In this document: positions 20,501-29,837 of the stretch, piece by piece
How positions within the stretch are numbered: position 1 is the stretch's first letter
Layout of the letters: each line of letters opens with the position of its first letter
From: Lithodes maja
Taxonomy: Eukaryota > Arthropoda > Malacostraca > Decapoda > Lithodidae
Assembly (NCBI GenBank): GCA_037953745.1
Contig: JBAKBP010007113.1
Location: 39,109 to 103,108, forward strand
Reading direction: 5' to 3'
Length of the DNA: 64,000 bases
Notes under the pieces: model-generated
What the model saw: only the letters and a program-made list of their open reading frames with translations
Databases searched by the model: none
Told to the model about the DNA's origin: nothing
Position numbers and translations under genes: made by a program

Positions 20501-22651
20501 GTCAACTCCCGTGTTTATTATAGGTCCAAGTACCGAATCACCGAGAAGTGCAGCAGAATCAATGTCCCTTTTCCTGCCCTTAGCAACCTTCTCCTGATCC
20601 TTCCTCCACTGTCCCCGAGGTTGAGTGCTAGGCTGTGCAGGAGCCGCAGAGCGAGATCGGGTTACCACACAGGCCATCTCATCCTGTTGGCACCTCCCAA
20701 CCCATTCCCGATTCTCACCATCCACGTCGGCCGCCCTCTCGGCAACGACTAAGGGTGGAGTCCCGGAAGTGGGCACCGCAAAGTCGTTGCCGAGAAGAAG
20801 GTCGACGCCCTCAACTGGCAAACACTCAACGATCCCTACATCCAGCTCCCTGCACACCTCTCCCACTCTCAACTCCAACCTCACAAGTGGGTATGACCTC
20901 GTAGCATTTATACCCTGCACCACAACAACTCTGGCCGCATTTATCGGTTTCCCTGTGAAGTTCCTCAACAAAGTTTGCGAAGCCCCCGTATCCCTCAGCA
21001 AGTCAACCCTCCGTAGTTCACTCCCCCAGCTCACAAACCCGTGCCCCCGATGGCTACAGAAAGTGTCCCGGACAGGTGTCGAGCCTTCCGTACGCTTCTT
21101 TACCGCGTGTGCCTCAGCTGCTGACAACCTACCCCGGGCAGTTGCTGCAGCCTTCAGAGACACACCGATACTGTGAACCAATGACACCGGCTTAGCGGGA
21201 GTGTTACTAGGGCACTCACGTGAATAATGGCCTAGCTTCTGACATTTGTAACATTTCACATCCCCAATGGGCTTCTTCCCTTGTGCGGGCGAAGAAGGGG
21301 CCTGACCTTTAGTAAACGGGAGAGGCTTGTGTTTGTAGGTGTTATTAGGTGCAATGCATTTAGTGTGGTTATGTGTGTCATAGGATTTGTTATTATCGAA
21401 AACTCTGGTGGGTGGGGTATAGCGCCCCTTCTGCCCTGACTCAGCCCTCTGAGCGGCACCGCAACCACGAATCAATGATAATCTGAGGTCTGCCATCTTG
21501 GCAGCCTCCTCTACTGTCTTGGGACATTTTTCCTTAATGTTCAGCGTTAGATCGGTTCCAGTGCATTTGTAAAACTGTTCCAGATAGAAAAGTTGCTTAA
21601 TTTCCTCAGCCGACTCTGCGTGCTCGGACCGAAACCAGTTATTACCTGCATCTGTTAAGTCCCGTGCGTGCTCCATAAAACTGACGTCGCTCTTCTTATT
21701 CACGCCACGGAACTTCAATCTATAAGTTTCGGGTTGCAGTTCGTAGGCCCGGAGCACAGCCTCCTTCACCAGTCCATACACTACACTCTCGTCCAGTGAC
21801 AGTGCATCGTAGGCTTTCAACCCCTTACCCACTAGACGTGATGAAACTAATGCTGCCCATTTAACCTCCGGCCAGTCATACTCACGACACTTCTTTTCGA
21901 AACGAGCAAAAAACTCAGTCACTGCTGTCTCATCAAATGCGGGTACTAACTTAATTAAATGCGAAAGTGAGTCTGTAACCCAGTGCCCACCACCGAGATG
22001 ACGCCCCGTGGTCTCTACTCTAGACTTCTCGACATCCATTTCAGCCTGGTACCTGGTTGCATCCTGATTGGCTTGGATTCTAGCAACCTCTATGCGTTCT
22101 ATACTAGCCTGTTGTATTTGAGTCTCCTGCAGCTTAAACTTAGCTAGTTCTAGCTGAAATAACATCTCAGGAGACAGGCCTGGGGGGGGAGAGCACAAAA
22201 TGGGGGATCCACACCGAGACGTGTTTACGGGTAAGCCAGCTTGCCCTTGAGAACCCTCCTGCTGCATCGTGCTAAGACTCGCTGGCTGAGGGCCCAGCTC
22301 AGGGGTAGAGTGGAATGGAGGCTTGGAGGGAACCCCCCAAGACCCCACTCCACCCACCGCCCCATCGCCATCACCCAACAAACATGCCACCAAATTCTTC
22401 TTGGGCCAACTGTCAGGACAGTCCCGCCCCAAAACCGTGGCTAAACAGCGAAGACCGTAACAATCAATAGCCTGCAGGCGCTGTTCGGTCAAAGGTGTCT
22501 GCAAAAATGCCCGGGCATCCCTCTCTCCACTTATAACACTCCCCTCCCCAAACATCTGTTGTACTTGCTGGTTACTAGGCTGTACCGTGTTATCCTCCCC
22601 CGTAAATGATGAGTCATTAGACATAGTGCTGGTTATACAATTGCTGTTCAT
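17552..22651 (-). CDS. Gag-Pol polyprotein, order Gag-PR-INT-RT-RNaseH
   Basis: 1,699 codons, with ATG at 22651 located 243 bp inside the 5' LTR. Gag: a capsid-like region at about 225-395 and the zinc knuckle C467-x2-C470-x4-H475-x4-C480. Protease: RDTGAS with Asp554, and LLLGNDF at 618-624. Integrase: zinc-binding H842, H849, C879 and C882; catalytic core D913, D972, E1008 (spacing D-58-D-35-E); a GPY/F-type FIGPYVV at 1144-1150. Reverse transcriptase: FCIDFRRLNG near 1331, TKIDLVKGYWQVPL near 1366, GLKNAPATFQ near 1404 and YLDD at 1429-1432. RNase H: TDAS with Asp1578, IEKELLAIV near 1617 and YTDHHPLKFL near 1645; the frame ends 50 residues later. Every catalytic residue I checked is present and there is no stop. 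Ordinary Gypsy elements have integrase last; here it precedes RT, as in the Gmr1 group. No chromodomain or envelope is seen. Confidence 0.95.
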   Translation of the reverse strand: MNSNCITSTMSNDSSFTGEDNTVQPSNQQVQQMFGEGSVISGERDARAFLQTPLTEQRLQAIDCYGLRCLATVLGRDCPDSWPKKNLVACLLGDGDGAVGGVGSWGVPSKPPFHSTPELGPQPASLSTMQQEGSQGQAGLPVNTSRCGSPILCSPPPGLSPEMLFQLELAKFKLQETQIQQASIERIEVARIQANQDATRYQAEMDVEKSRVETTGRHLGGGHWVTDSLSHLIKLVPAFDETAVTEFFARFEKKCREYDWPEVKWAALVSSRLVGKGLKAYDALSLDESVVYGLVKEAVLRAYELQPETYRLKFRGVNKKSDVSFMEHARDLTDAGNNWFRSEHAESAEEIKQLFYLEQFYKCTGTDLTLNIKEKCPKTVEEAAKMADLRLSLIRGCGAAQRAESGQKGRYTPPTRVFDNNKSYDTHNHTKCIAPNNTYKHKPLPFTKGQAPSSPAQGKKPIGDVKCYKCQKLGHYSRECPSNTPAKPVSLVHSIGVSLKAAATARGRLSAAEAHAVKKRTEGSTPVRDTFCSHRGHGFVSWGSELRRVDLLRDTGASQTLLRNFTGKPINAARVVVVQGINATRSYPLVRLELRVGEVCRELDVGIVECLPVEGVDLLLGNDFAVPTSGTPPLVVAERAADVDGENREWVGRCQQDEMACVVTRSRSAAPAQPSTQPRGQWRKDQEKVAKGRKRDIDSAALLGDSVLGPIINTGVDSGPDMVCNKAELGKTSREARAVARATKAVEPTSRGNVLLQNHLDALTPRDISEQQLQDASLARYSNGAIELEEDGDAKPGDFFRLNRILYRRFLDPKSKWEGGARVVDQVVVPNKYRESLLCLAHDVPVAGHLGVTKTLAALGRFFWWPGVKADVCAWVAGCATCQTTGKPNQTIPKAPLFPIPVTGPPFSKVVVDLVGPFPPTSSGNKFLLTIMDVATRYPDAYPMRNGSAKAVVKNLLLFCSRYGFPREVQSDQGSNFTSKLFKQTLQLHGICSVVSSAYHPESQGVLERWHSTLKSMLRCYCAEHDTDWDLGLPYVLFAAREVPGESLGFSPNQLVFGHNVRGPLSMVKEIWEGEEKPGSVLKYILESRERLIGCMAAAGNNLVNAQAVMKHQYDAKVKLREFSVGQEVMLLLPLPGHPLSAKFIGPYVVAKKLSDLDYLVATPDRRKKHQLCHVNLMKEYVRRPSEPLTVPVLACSGQGGEGGGDSHAAEEDSWDCVISAEQWAGNTEQEARQAVSHLPEHQGAAVLGLFRSYPSVFAEHPGLTTQVTHDVDVGDNVPFKSVPYRVPPVKLPALREELKYMVERGMITEGYVKWTSPVTLQPKPDGKVRFCIDFRRLNGLTTTNPYPLPRVDDSVDKIGNAKYLTKIDLVKGYWQVPLSDRAKQVCGFVVDGKTYQCNVMPYGLKNAPATFQNLMNDICDEIPNCTVYLDDVIVYDDNFENHLRHLETLFGKLHDAGLVVNLRKCEFVKATVQYLGFVVGLGRVCPPLSKIQAINMFPRPTTKRQVMRFLGMIGYYRRFIRGYSTVLAPLTDLLSKSVKFCWAAECQRAFDLVKHLLCTHPILRAPDFSRSFQLATDASGVGAGAVLLQTDSEGLEHPVSFFSRKFNSAQRNYSTIEKELLAIVLSLKHFEVYVPAYGPVVTIYTDHHPLKFLNQFHNRNMRLTRWSLMLQEYNLNIQHIAGSENVIADCLSRVDDPG

Positions 22652-22894
22652 AAAAAAAAAGAAGTGCTTATTACTAATTGCAGTCTCGACTCACAAAATG
22701 TTAAAGATGCTTGAATGACTCTACTCTAGACACCCCCAACGAAACAATCTGCAAGTCCACCAATACAATAATGACACAATAAAAATTCCTCCAATATGCA
22801 AGAAAATTCTAGCCAGCTCTACTAGGTAGCATAGAATAGTTCTCCAAAAAACATGTGATAGGATACTACTGAATCTTGTGCAAGGTCGCCATTT
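22652..22894 (-). promoter_or_regulatory. 5' leader with candidate primer-binding site
   Basis: Directly inside the 5' LTR the element strand reads AAATGGCGACCTTGCAC. TGGCGACC begins with the TGG complementary to a tRNA CCA end and resembles the start of arginine-tRNA-type sites used by some Gypsy elements. The match beyond eight bases is not verified, so the tRNA is tentative. The rest of the 243-bp leader is AT-rich and holds no upstream frame of note. Confidence 0.5.
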
Positions 22895-24702
22895 TGTTAC
22901 GGCTGGATCGGCAATACATATTCGGGATTCTTGATCGTAGGACAGAAATGGCTTATGTGACAACGACACGCTCGATTCCAGTCCCAAATACTATATGCTC
23001 CAGACAACAAAAGCACCAACGCCCTACAGAGTTATTGTCTATGGTAACGAGGTACCTTAACTCGGCGAAAGTGTACAACAGGGGTAGGCTATGAGGCTAA
23101 ACTCCCTCAGACATTTATAGGTTACGTTATTACTAAAGAAATGCAATACTCAAGAAACTACGTTAATATTAAGCCTCTAATAATGTAGAATAGAAGCAGG
23201 CTAAAGATATGACAGTGAAATGCTAAATGACAAATGTACACGCCTACTTGAAAGCGCGTGCACTAGAATAACTGTCCCCTACTAACATGCACTAGCATGT
23301 AGCATACAAGATGTTCATGATCCAGTAGATACCTAATAATACACATGGAAGGAACATAAATAGTAGTCACTTATTGTAATAATGAATCTATACTTGGAAT
23401 AACTAAAAGGTTGCAGGCAACAGTACTGCGCCGGTAGCCTACTACCGCATAGGCTACTTCGCTTCTCTCACTCTGTCTCCCCTCTGAGTCTGTATGCGCC
23501 CTACGCAACAGAACTCCGGACACAGCAGCAAAACGACAGTGCAGTTAATTGATACATGAAAGTATTAATAGTGTTGTCTTGTGTGTGAGTAATGTGTACT
23601 GTAAAGTGTTACATACATAAACTTAAAGAGAGCTGCAATGCATAGTAAAATAAAGATATAACCCACTCATCATCCCCATGTGTTCTAGCTAGCAGGCCAA
23701 GTCACAGGAACAACGAGTCCCAGTACCGAAAGCGAGAACCCAGGAAAAGACTGTAGAGAACACAAGGACAGATAAATTACGTTACTCTACTATACCGGCA
23801 CTACGAGCGAGCTGTAGTCTCTGGTACTGCACTCGCTCCTGGCTCGGTAGGCAAATCAAGGCTAAGTCCTCACCCCTCTACAGACAACTCCTGGGCATGG
23901 TCGGGCTCTTACACATGGCACTAGTCTAGTCACAAATTGGATGATGAGCTGGGCATATAACTCGTGAACATGTAGAACGTTCACCAACTATCCTCATCAA
24001 GAAGATCGCTGTTCACATTAACCCCTTAAATCTAATACATGTAAATATATGCTTGTCCTAAGAGTAATACGAGAGGTGAGTGCTGAAACTCCTTTAGGAC
24101 CTCAAGGGAAGGGTATGCATTTAAATAGAGAGAAGAATGAAATGAGAGTAATGTCGTCAGAGAGAAAGAGTGCAACCGTGAGAAATTGGGAGAGAGGGCA
24201 AGGGATGTTAGAATCTCAAAGGTTCTAGGCAACCTGGTCATAGAGCACACAGCGAGCCTCCAGGCAATGTGCTGTACGACAACATGGGCAGCCCAGACAG
24301 CATAGGCAGGCGGCAATGTACTACCAACCCTGTCGCACCTAGCTATAAGCGCAGGGCTGCCAACCGGTCCATACGTCTGGCAACCACCCCCCCGGCAGCG
24401 TGGCGCACCGCTACCCTCTCGCTCTGAAGTCTAACTCACTCTCTCTCTCTGAATTCCTATCATCTCATCTATCAACTTCTCTATTGATACTACATATTAA
24501 ATGGAAGGTCTCGACATGGCTTAAAACAAAACCCACCACTGGTTAGCAAATGACGAGACCTTTGCAGAGATACAAAGAACATAGTTATACGTTGTCACAC
24601 TCAATATAAGCAGCCAGCATGGTACAACGTGGTACCGTGGTGGTACAGTGGAGTACCAAGGAGTACAATCAGGTTACGTTGCCACGCACTGGGTGCGTCA
24701 CA
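22895..24702 (-). repeat. 5' LTR of the complete Gypsy element
   Basis: 1,808 bp, the same length as the left copy and the same sequence except C at 24338. It would carry the promoter of the element; I did not identify a convincing TATA or initiator. The outer edge abuts CTAT (24703-24706) and then the Gag-side half of the older Gypsy element. Confidence 0.95.
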
Positions 24703-25808
24703 CTATCAAGAGTTTAGCTTTCACCCCTTGAATGGTGAGGTGATTATATATGGGGGGGTTTGTCTGCGATTGTTCCATCACAAGCCCCCGCCAGTTTGAC
24801 GATCTGTGGGCAGGGGCGGATTAAAAATCCAGGTTATCTTGAAGTTCTGAAGCGTCCTCTATTTCCACTGTTTCTTCAGTTATTCCTTCAACTGGAGCGT
24901 CATCTATACCTGCGGTCCCGTCTTCATTTATGGTGGCAACATATCTAGGTTTGATCCATGGGATCTGGCCCCAGAATAGAGGGAGTTTAGGGCAACGTTT
25001 TACCATTTCACTGAAGGACTTTTTCAAGGATAGAAGAGGGCATTTGGTGTTGCAAGGTTTGCAATCAGAGGGTCGGATCCTTGTCCAATCTTCCATCCTT
25101 TCTGCTGGACGGAGGTAGGATGGTGGTGAAGAAGGCGTTGAAGACGTTTGAGGTTGGGTGGTGGCACGGCTGATTGCAGCGATCTTGTCTTGCTCTTGGC
25201 TCTTTTTTAGAGCCAAGATACTCCGGATAATGGGTAAATCTTCGTCATAATCCTTGGGCTCTGTGATTGCGAAATGATCTCGCACTGACGTAGGTAATAT
25301 CCTAAGCAAGGCATTGAACACACTCTCTTTTCTGTTTATGGCATTGTCTTCTGGGAATGCAGTGACCACCAGTTGGTTTAATTAACTGATGGTGTGGTCG
25401 ACATTACCTGAAAACTTGACACTGTGGAGTTGCTGATTCGCAATTATTTTACCGAGAGAAGGGTTAATGGCTCCCTTGGTATACCTTTCAAATTGAGCCC
25501 AGGTCAATTGTGGGGTATCACCTACATAACCTGAAACGAGGGACATATGCCGGCCCAACTTCATCACAACTGTATGGATTTTGGAGGTATCATCGTCCTT
25601 GAATACAATATCAAGGACTGGTTTAACGCCTTCAAGATAAGTAGCAATGTCGTGATCTTCTTACTTGAAAGGAATAATTTCGAGCGATTTAGGGAGAGAG
25701 TTCCAGAGCTCAGCTGTTGAATAGAAGAGTAATTGGAAGTAACGTTTAACTCTTGAGTTGGAGATTTGTACAGAGTAGGGGTGGGATTGTGTTGCAAGAT
25801 GGGTATAT

Positions 25809-25847
<39 letters not shown>

Positions 25848-25870
25848 TTATTCATTATCCATAGTTGAGA
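24703..25870 (-). pseudogene. Decayed Gypsy element: Gag and protease N-side, beyond the nested insertion
   Basis: Minus-strand frames 25382-25567 and 24821-25369 read a Gag capsid-like protein (MMKLGRHMSLVSGYVGDTPQ; TWAQFERYTKGAINPSLGKI; VVTAFPEDNAINRKESVFNA). It is followed by a charged region and a cysteine pair CKPCNTKC near 25050. The two frames are separated by a stop near 25380. Sequence between 24706 and 24820 continues toward the protease active site that lies at 15461 on the other side of the insertion. Upstream, 25570-25850 is degenerate and ends in a TA/CA microsatellite (about 25810-25848). No LTR of this older element was found. Confidence 0.65.
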
Positions 25871-25879
25871 GAAAGATGT

Positions 25880-26097
25880 GAAAAATGCCAAATCCGCCAA
25901 TGACAAATACGCCAATGACAAATCCGCCAATGCCAAATCCGCCAATGGCATTACGCCAATGACAAATACGCTAATGACAAATCCGCCAATGCCAAATACG
26001 CCAATGACAAATCCGCCAATGACAAATCCGCCAAAGCCAAATCCGCCAATGACAAATCCGCCAATGACAAATCCGCCAATGCCAAATCCGCCAATAA
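25880..26097. repeat. 15-bp tandem repeat, consensus AAATCCGCCAATGAC
   Basis: About fourteen units of a 15-bp repeat with variants (AATACG for AATCCG, GCC for GAC). Because the unit is a multiple of three, all three plus frames stay open in part (for example an M-T-N-P-P run); this is periodicity, not a gene. It abuts a CCTAA array. Confidence 0.85.
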
Positions 26098-26336
26098 CCT
26101 AACCTAACCTAACCTAAAACCTAACCTAACCTAACCTATCCTAACCTAACCTAACCTAACCTAAAACCTAACCTATCCTAACCTAACCTAACCTAACCAA
26201 ACCAAACCTAACCTAGCCTAACCTAACTACTAATCCTAATATCTCTAACCTAACCTAGCCTAAGCTAACCACCTAACCTAACCTAACCTAAGCTAAGCTA
26301 AGCTAACCTAACCTAACCTAACCTAAACTAAGCATA
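26096..26336. repeat. Interstitial CCTAA (TTAGG-type) array
   Basis: About 240 bp of CCTAA pentamers with variants (CCTAAAA, CCTAT, AGCTA). TTAGG is the ancestral arthropod telomere repeat, so this is an interstitial or subtelomere-like block. A LINE insertion begins about 25 bp to its right. A smaller TTAGG run occurs near 5100-5118. Confidence 0.85.
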
Positions 26337-26358
26337 TACATTACGCAGGAGTATAAGC

Positions 26359-27592
26359 AGACATGCTTTGTCTTCTTACGCATCAAATCAACCAAGCTAC
26401 AGACCAACATGGTGAAACACATACAATAGCACTGGATATATCAAAGGCATTTGATAGAGTCTGGCATCAATCCTTATTGTCGAAGATGTCACACTACGGC
26501 CTTGCATCATTAGTTCCACTAATTTCTTCTTATCTTCATAACAGAAAAATATGTGTAATGGTAGATGGCCTTTATTCTCAATTTCACTCAATAAATGCTG
26601 GTGTTCCCCAGGGATCAGTTTTGGCCCCAATTCTGTTCCTCATTCATATCAATGATCTCATATCTACCACTCATAATCCAATACATTCCTACGCAGATGA
26701 CTCAACACTCCACAGTTCCTTCACATTTACCAATTCTTTCACCCAACCCGATCTTATAAATTCAAAAATAAACACTGCAATTTCTCTGAACCAGGACCTT
26801 TCTAGAATTAATGGATAGGGACAAAAGAATCTAGTTTCCTTTAATGCACAGAAAACCAAGTACATTCAATTTTCCAACCGACAGAATCTCACTGACTCCC
26901 ATATATTTTTTAATGATGTAAATATTCCCACTTCCCCTAGTATTGACATTCTCGGTGTAACATTAACTACTAACTTGAGCTGGACACATTATGTTAGAAG
27001 CATTGCTAAGAATGCCTCTAAAAAAATGGGACTCCTGTACAGAGTTCGAGAATTCTTCACTGACGAGCAGTTGGCCGTAATATATAAAAGTCATGTGCGT
27101 TCTCAGATGGATTACTGTTCACCTCTGTGGGGTGGAAGTGGAGTGGTTGCATTGAGGCAGTTGGACAAAATTCAAAATAAAGCTATTTGATTAATCAATA
27201 ACCCTGCAATCACACAGACCTTCCTACATTATCCATACGAAGAAACGTTGCATCCCTTGCATTATTCTACAGATATTTTCACAGCAATTGTTCCGAGGAA
27301 CTTGCTTCAATTGTGCCGCCTCTCCACATCTTTCCCCGTAGAACTAGGGCAGCTGAGAGCGCCCATGAATTTACACTTTCTCCTCCACAATGCAGAACTT
27401 CTGCTTATCAGAATTCATTTATCCCCAGAGCTACTACTCTTTGGAATTCACTTCCCTCGAATTGCTTTCCACAAACTTACAATCTACAAATGTTTAAATC
27501 CAGTTGTTACAAACATTTTATGAATGGAGGATGCCTTTAGGCACATGGACCTTTTTGTTTTATCTGTGTTTTTCCTTCCTCCGTTCATTGTC

Positions 27593-27625
<33 letters not shown>
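26359..27625 (+). mobile_element. Second copy of the 7-10 kb LINE, 5'-truncated and damaged
   Basis: The plus-strand sequence from about 26359 to the poly(A) at 27597-27625 is nearly identical to the reverse complement of 7130 to about 8370. It starts inside the RT at MLCLLTHQINQ and keeps DISKAFDRVWH, AGVPQGSVLAPILF and YADD. Disabling differences from the other copy are a TAG replacing a tryptophan codon near 26817, a TGA near 27188 and a one-base deletion near 27219. The 3' frame resumes through MPPLHIFPR to FMNGGCL. Confidence 0.85.
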
Positions 27626-27629
<4 letters not shown>

Positions 27630-27690
27630 CCAGCCCAGATACAGGACAGGAGCTTATTTGCCAGCCCAGATAAGTCCCTGTATGTCTCCT

Positions 27691-27697
<7 letters not shown>

Positions 27698-27779
<82 letters not shown>
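27698..27779. repeat. CT microsatellite
   Basis: About 80 bp of pure CT/GA. Reading frames of S-L or R-E repeats here are artefacts. Confidence 0.95.
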
Positions 27780-27781
<2 letters not shown>

Positions 27782-27931
27782 ATCATATTTTTCCACGGTA
27801 TTCTTAGACTTCAGATTTAAAGATACCAAGCCAGATATACCTTGATTTCACCCACCCAGTACCAAAAATACTTTTGGGTCACCTGCTCCCATAAATCAAC
27901 GTTTGTTTTTTCTATATACGGGTAAAGTCAG

Positions 27932-28215
27932 CCTAACCTAACCTAACCTAACCCTCTCTCTCTCTCTCTCTCTTTCATCATATTGTTTCCACCGTATTCC
28001 TATTCCTAGCCTAACCTAACCCTCTCTCTCTCTCTCTTTCATCATATTGTTTCCACCGTATTCCTAGCCTATCCTAACCTAACCTAACCTAACCCTCTCT
28101 CTCTCTCTTTCATCATATTGTTTCCACCGTATTCCTATTCCTAGCCTAACCTAACCTAACCTAACCCTCTCTCTCTCTCTCTTTCATCATATTGTTTCCA
28201 TCATATTCCTATTCT
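27932..28215. repeat. Composite minisatellite: CCTAA block + CT block + fixed spacer
   Basis: About four higher-order units, each built from (CCTAA)n, then (CT)n, then a conserved spacer TTTCATCATATTGTTTCCACC followed by GTATTCCTA. CCTAA and CT counts vary between units. The spacer also follows the CT block at 27779, with the third T-rich word altered. This is an amplified mosaic of telomere-type and dinucleotide repeats. Confidence 0.8.
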
Positions 28216-28624
28216 TAGAGTTCAGATTTAAAGATACCAAGCCAGCCCCAAATAGATCGCCTGTGTATAGGATTTGCACTCTCTCTCTCGCTCTCGCTCT
28301 CGCTCTCTCTCTCTCATCGTGTTGCTTCCAAGCGTGTTGCCATTCTTATATTTTTATTAATTTGGTTTTCAGGACCATATTTTTTAATCTGTTCATACGA
28401 GCCTTAATGTATACATCAATGAACAATACTATTGTCTCCAACATGGTATAATATCGCTTACTACGGAGAAGGGTAAAAATAGAGATGCCGGAGAAAAAAA
28501 ACAAAAAAACAAATCAACAGTAGAATACCAGGTGTGGCAAGGGGACGTACCTGACCTAATAAACGTGTGACAGTACCAATCCGTTTCTAGCAATGTTTAT
28601 GAGCAATATTTTCAACTCGTCCCT

Positions 28625-28915
28625 ACCGTCAAATCGGGCACTTGTTAAAACTCCCACTCTTAGGTTGGCCCCGAATAGATCACTTGGGTATAGGATTGTG
28701 TATCACACACGTACGCATGCACGCATGCACGCACACACACTACACACACACACACACACACGCACGCATGTCAATTCGGTCACTTGTCAAAACTACCACA
28801 TGTCAAACCGGACACACACACACACACACACACAGCCACATGTCAAATCGGTGACTCGTCAAAACAACCACATGTCTAACCGGACACACGCACACACACA
28901 CACACAGACACACAG
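28625..28915. repeat. Minisatellite with CA tracts
   Basis: Repeated unit CATGTCAAATCGGTCACTTG-TCAAAACTACCACATGTCAAACCGGA followed by a CA tract. There are two clear units (about 28766-28830 and 28836-28910) and a diverged start near 28627. Nothing coding. Confidence 0.7.
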
Positions 28916-29412
28916 CCCGTAGCCTAGTAGGTAGAGCTCTCGTCTCACACACGAGGGGTCGGGGGTTCAATCCCCGGCCGGGCGGAGACAAATTGGGCTT
29001 GTCTCCTTTCATGTGTTAGCCTCAGTTCACCTAGCTGTAAATAGGTACCTGGAATAAGTGGACGACGTTGTGACGTCCCATCTGGGGTTGGCAAAAATGG
29101 TACAAGGCGAGATGGGTATCATATGGTTCACCTAAGCTGATGGCTACCTAAGCCTTCGGGCGAGACGGTACCGTCTATAGTGAGAATGGTACCATACAGA
29201 TCCACCCTAAGCCTTCGTTTCCGATGTCGCCAATTGGCTAAATACAGACTACACACACATCCACAGCCATTCCAACAGTACATAAAACACTTAACATGCA
29301 TTTCACGCAATACATTCCCAGTTAAGGAGGCGCGATAATAATGAGCTTAGCTCGCATTGCGTGGATTCCCCTTGACGAACAAGTAACTGAGTAACTGAGT
29401 AACTGAGTAACA
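28916..29412 (+). mobile_element. tRNA-derived SINE with CAC anticodon-like loop
   Basis: The head at about 28916-28988 folds like a tRNA. The anticodon stem CTCGT/ACGAG carries loop CTCACAC (CAC, valine-type), and there is a B-box-like GGGGTTCAATCC. The acceptor and T stems are imperfect, so it is not a functional tRNA gene. The body contains CTCAGTTCACCTAG and AAATAGGTACCTGG, a segment I recognise from invertebrate SINEs. The 3' end is a GTAACTGA tandem (about 29380-29412), followed by CA repeats to 29450. Confidence 0.7.
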
Positions 29413-29414
29413 CA

Positions 29415-29830
29415 CACACCCAAACACACACACACACACACACACACTCGGTGCTCCTCCTCTGGACCTCATTCGCAATTAAGTGTTAAGATAAACAAAT
29501 AAAAAATAAATCCTTTCCTTCTGCTAATGTCTTGGAAATCAGTATTGCCCGAACCAGCTATCCCGTTATTAACCCCTTCTCTACTGGTGACTTCTATTAA
29601 CTTTCTTTTAGCTATATTTAGACTATTTTTGCAGTTTAAGAAGGATCTGTCGTAGTAAAAAGGGTCAGTGAGATAGTTTGAAGCCTGTTAAGTGCTGGAG
29701 GCCCCTTTTAAACTGAATAAAACGTCTAATAGTGGCCAGAATAAAGCTAAAAGCACGGTGTCAGTACAGAAAGGGTTAACAGCCCAGATTTAAAAATACA
29801 GTTTCAATAACCTTATTAGTAACTTACATG
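29415..29830. other. No gene recognised
   Basis: CA repeat to about 29450, then unique-looking AT-rich sequence without a supported frame. Confidence 0.4.
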
Positions 29831-29837
29831 TCTTAAT

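Larger units (their letters stand above)
15462..24702 (-). mobile_element. Complete Gypsy LTR retrotransposon with integrase before reverse transcriptase (Gmr1-like)
   Basis: The two LTRs are 1,808 bp each (15462-17269 and 22895-24702), start TGTGACGC and end GTAACA in element orientation, and differ at one position that I found (16905 T against 24338 C). CTAT flanks both ends (15458-15461 and 24703-24706), a 4-bp target duplication typical of Gypsy integration. A single 1,699-codon frame encodes Gag, protease, integrase, reverse transcriptase and RNase H in that order. There is a purine tract beside the 3' LTR and a primer-binding-like site beside the 5' LTR. No envelope frame is seen. It sits in the protease region of an older Gypsy element of the same orientation. 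LTR identity and an intact frame imply a recent insertion. Confidence 0.95.

Noticed and set aside
25878..26102. 74-codon frame with repeated M-T-N-P-P units as a possible repeat protein
   Set aside because: The 15-bp DNA repeat is a multiple of three, so frames stay open automatically; no start context, no second evidence.
27560..27845. Frames of R-E or S-L dipeptide runs
   Set aside because: Direct translation of the CT/GA microsatellite and poly(A) tail.
25880..28910. CRISPR array
   Set aside because: Repeats are contiguous micro- and minisatellites without unique spacers, and the DNA is eukaryotic.
28916..28988. Functional valine tRNA gene
   Set aside because: Anticodon stem is perfect but acceptor and T stems are mismatched, and SINE body and tail follow; a tRNA-derived SINE explains it better.
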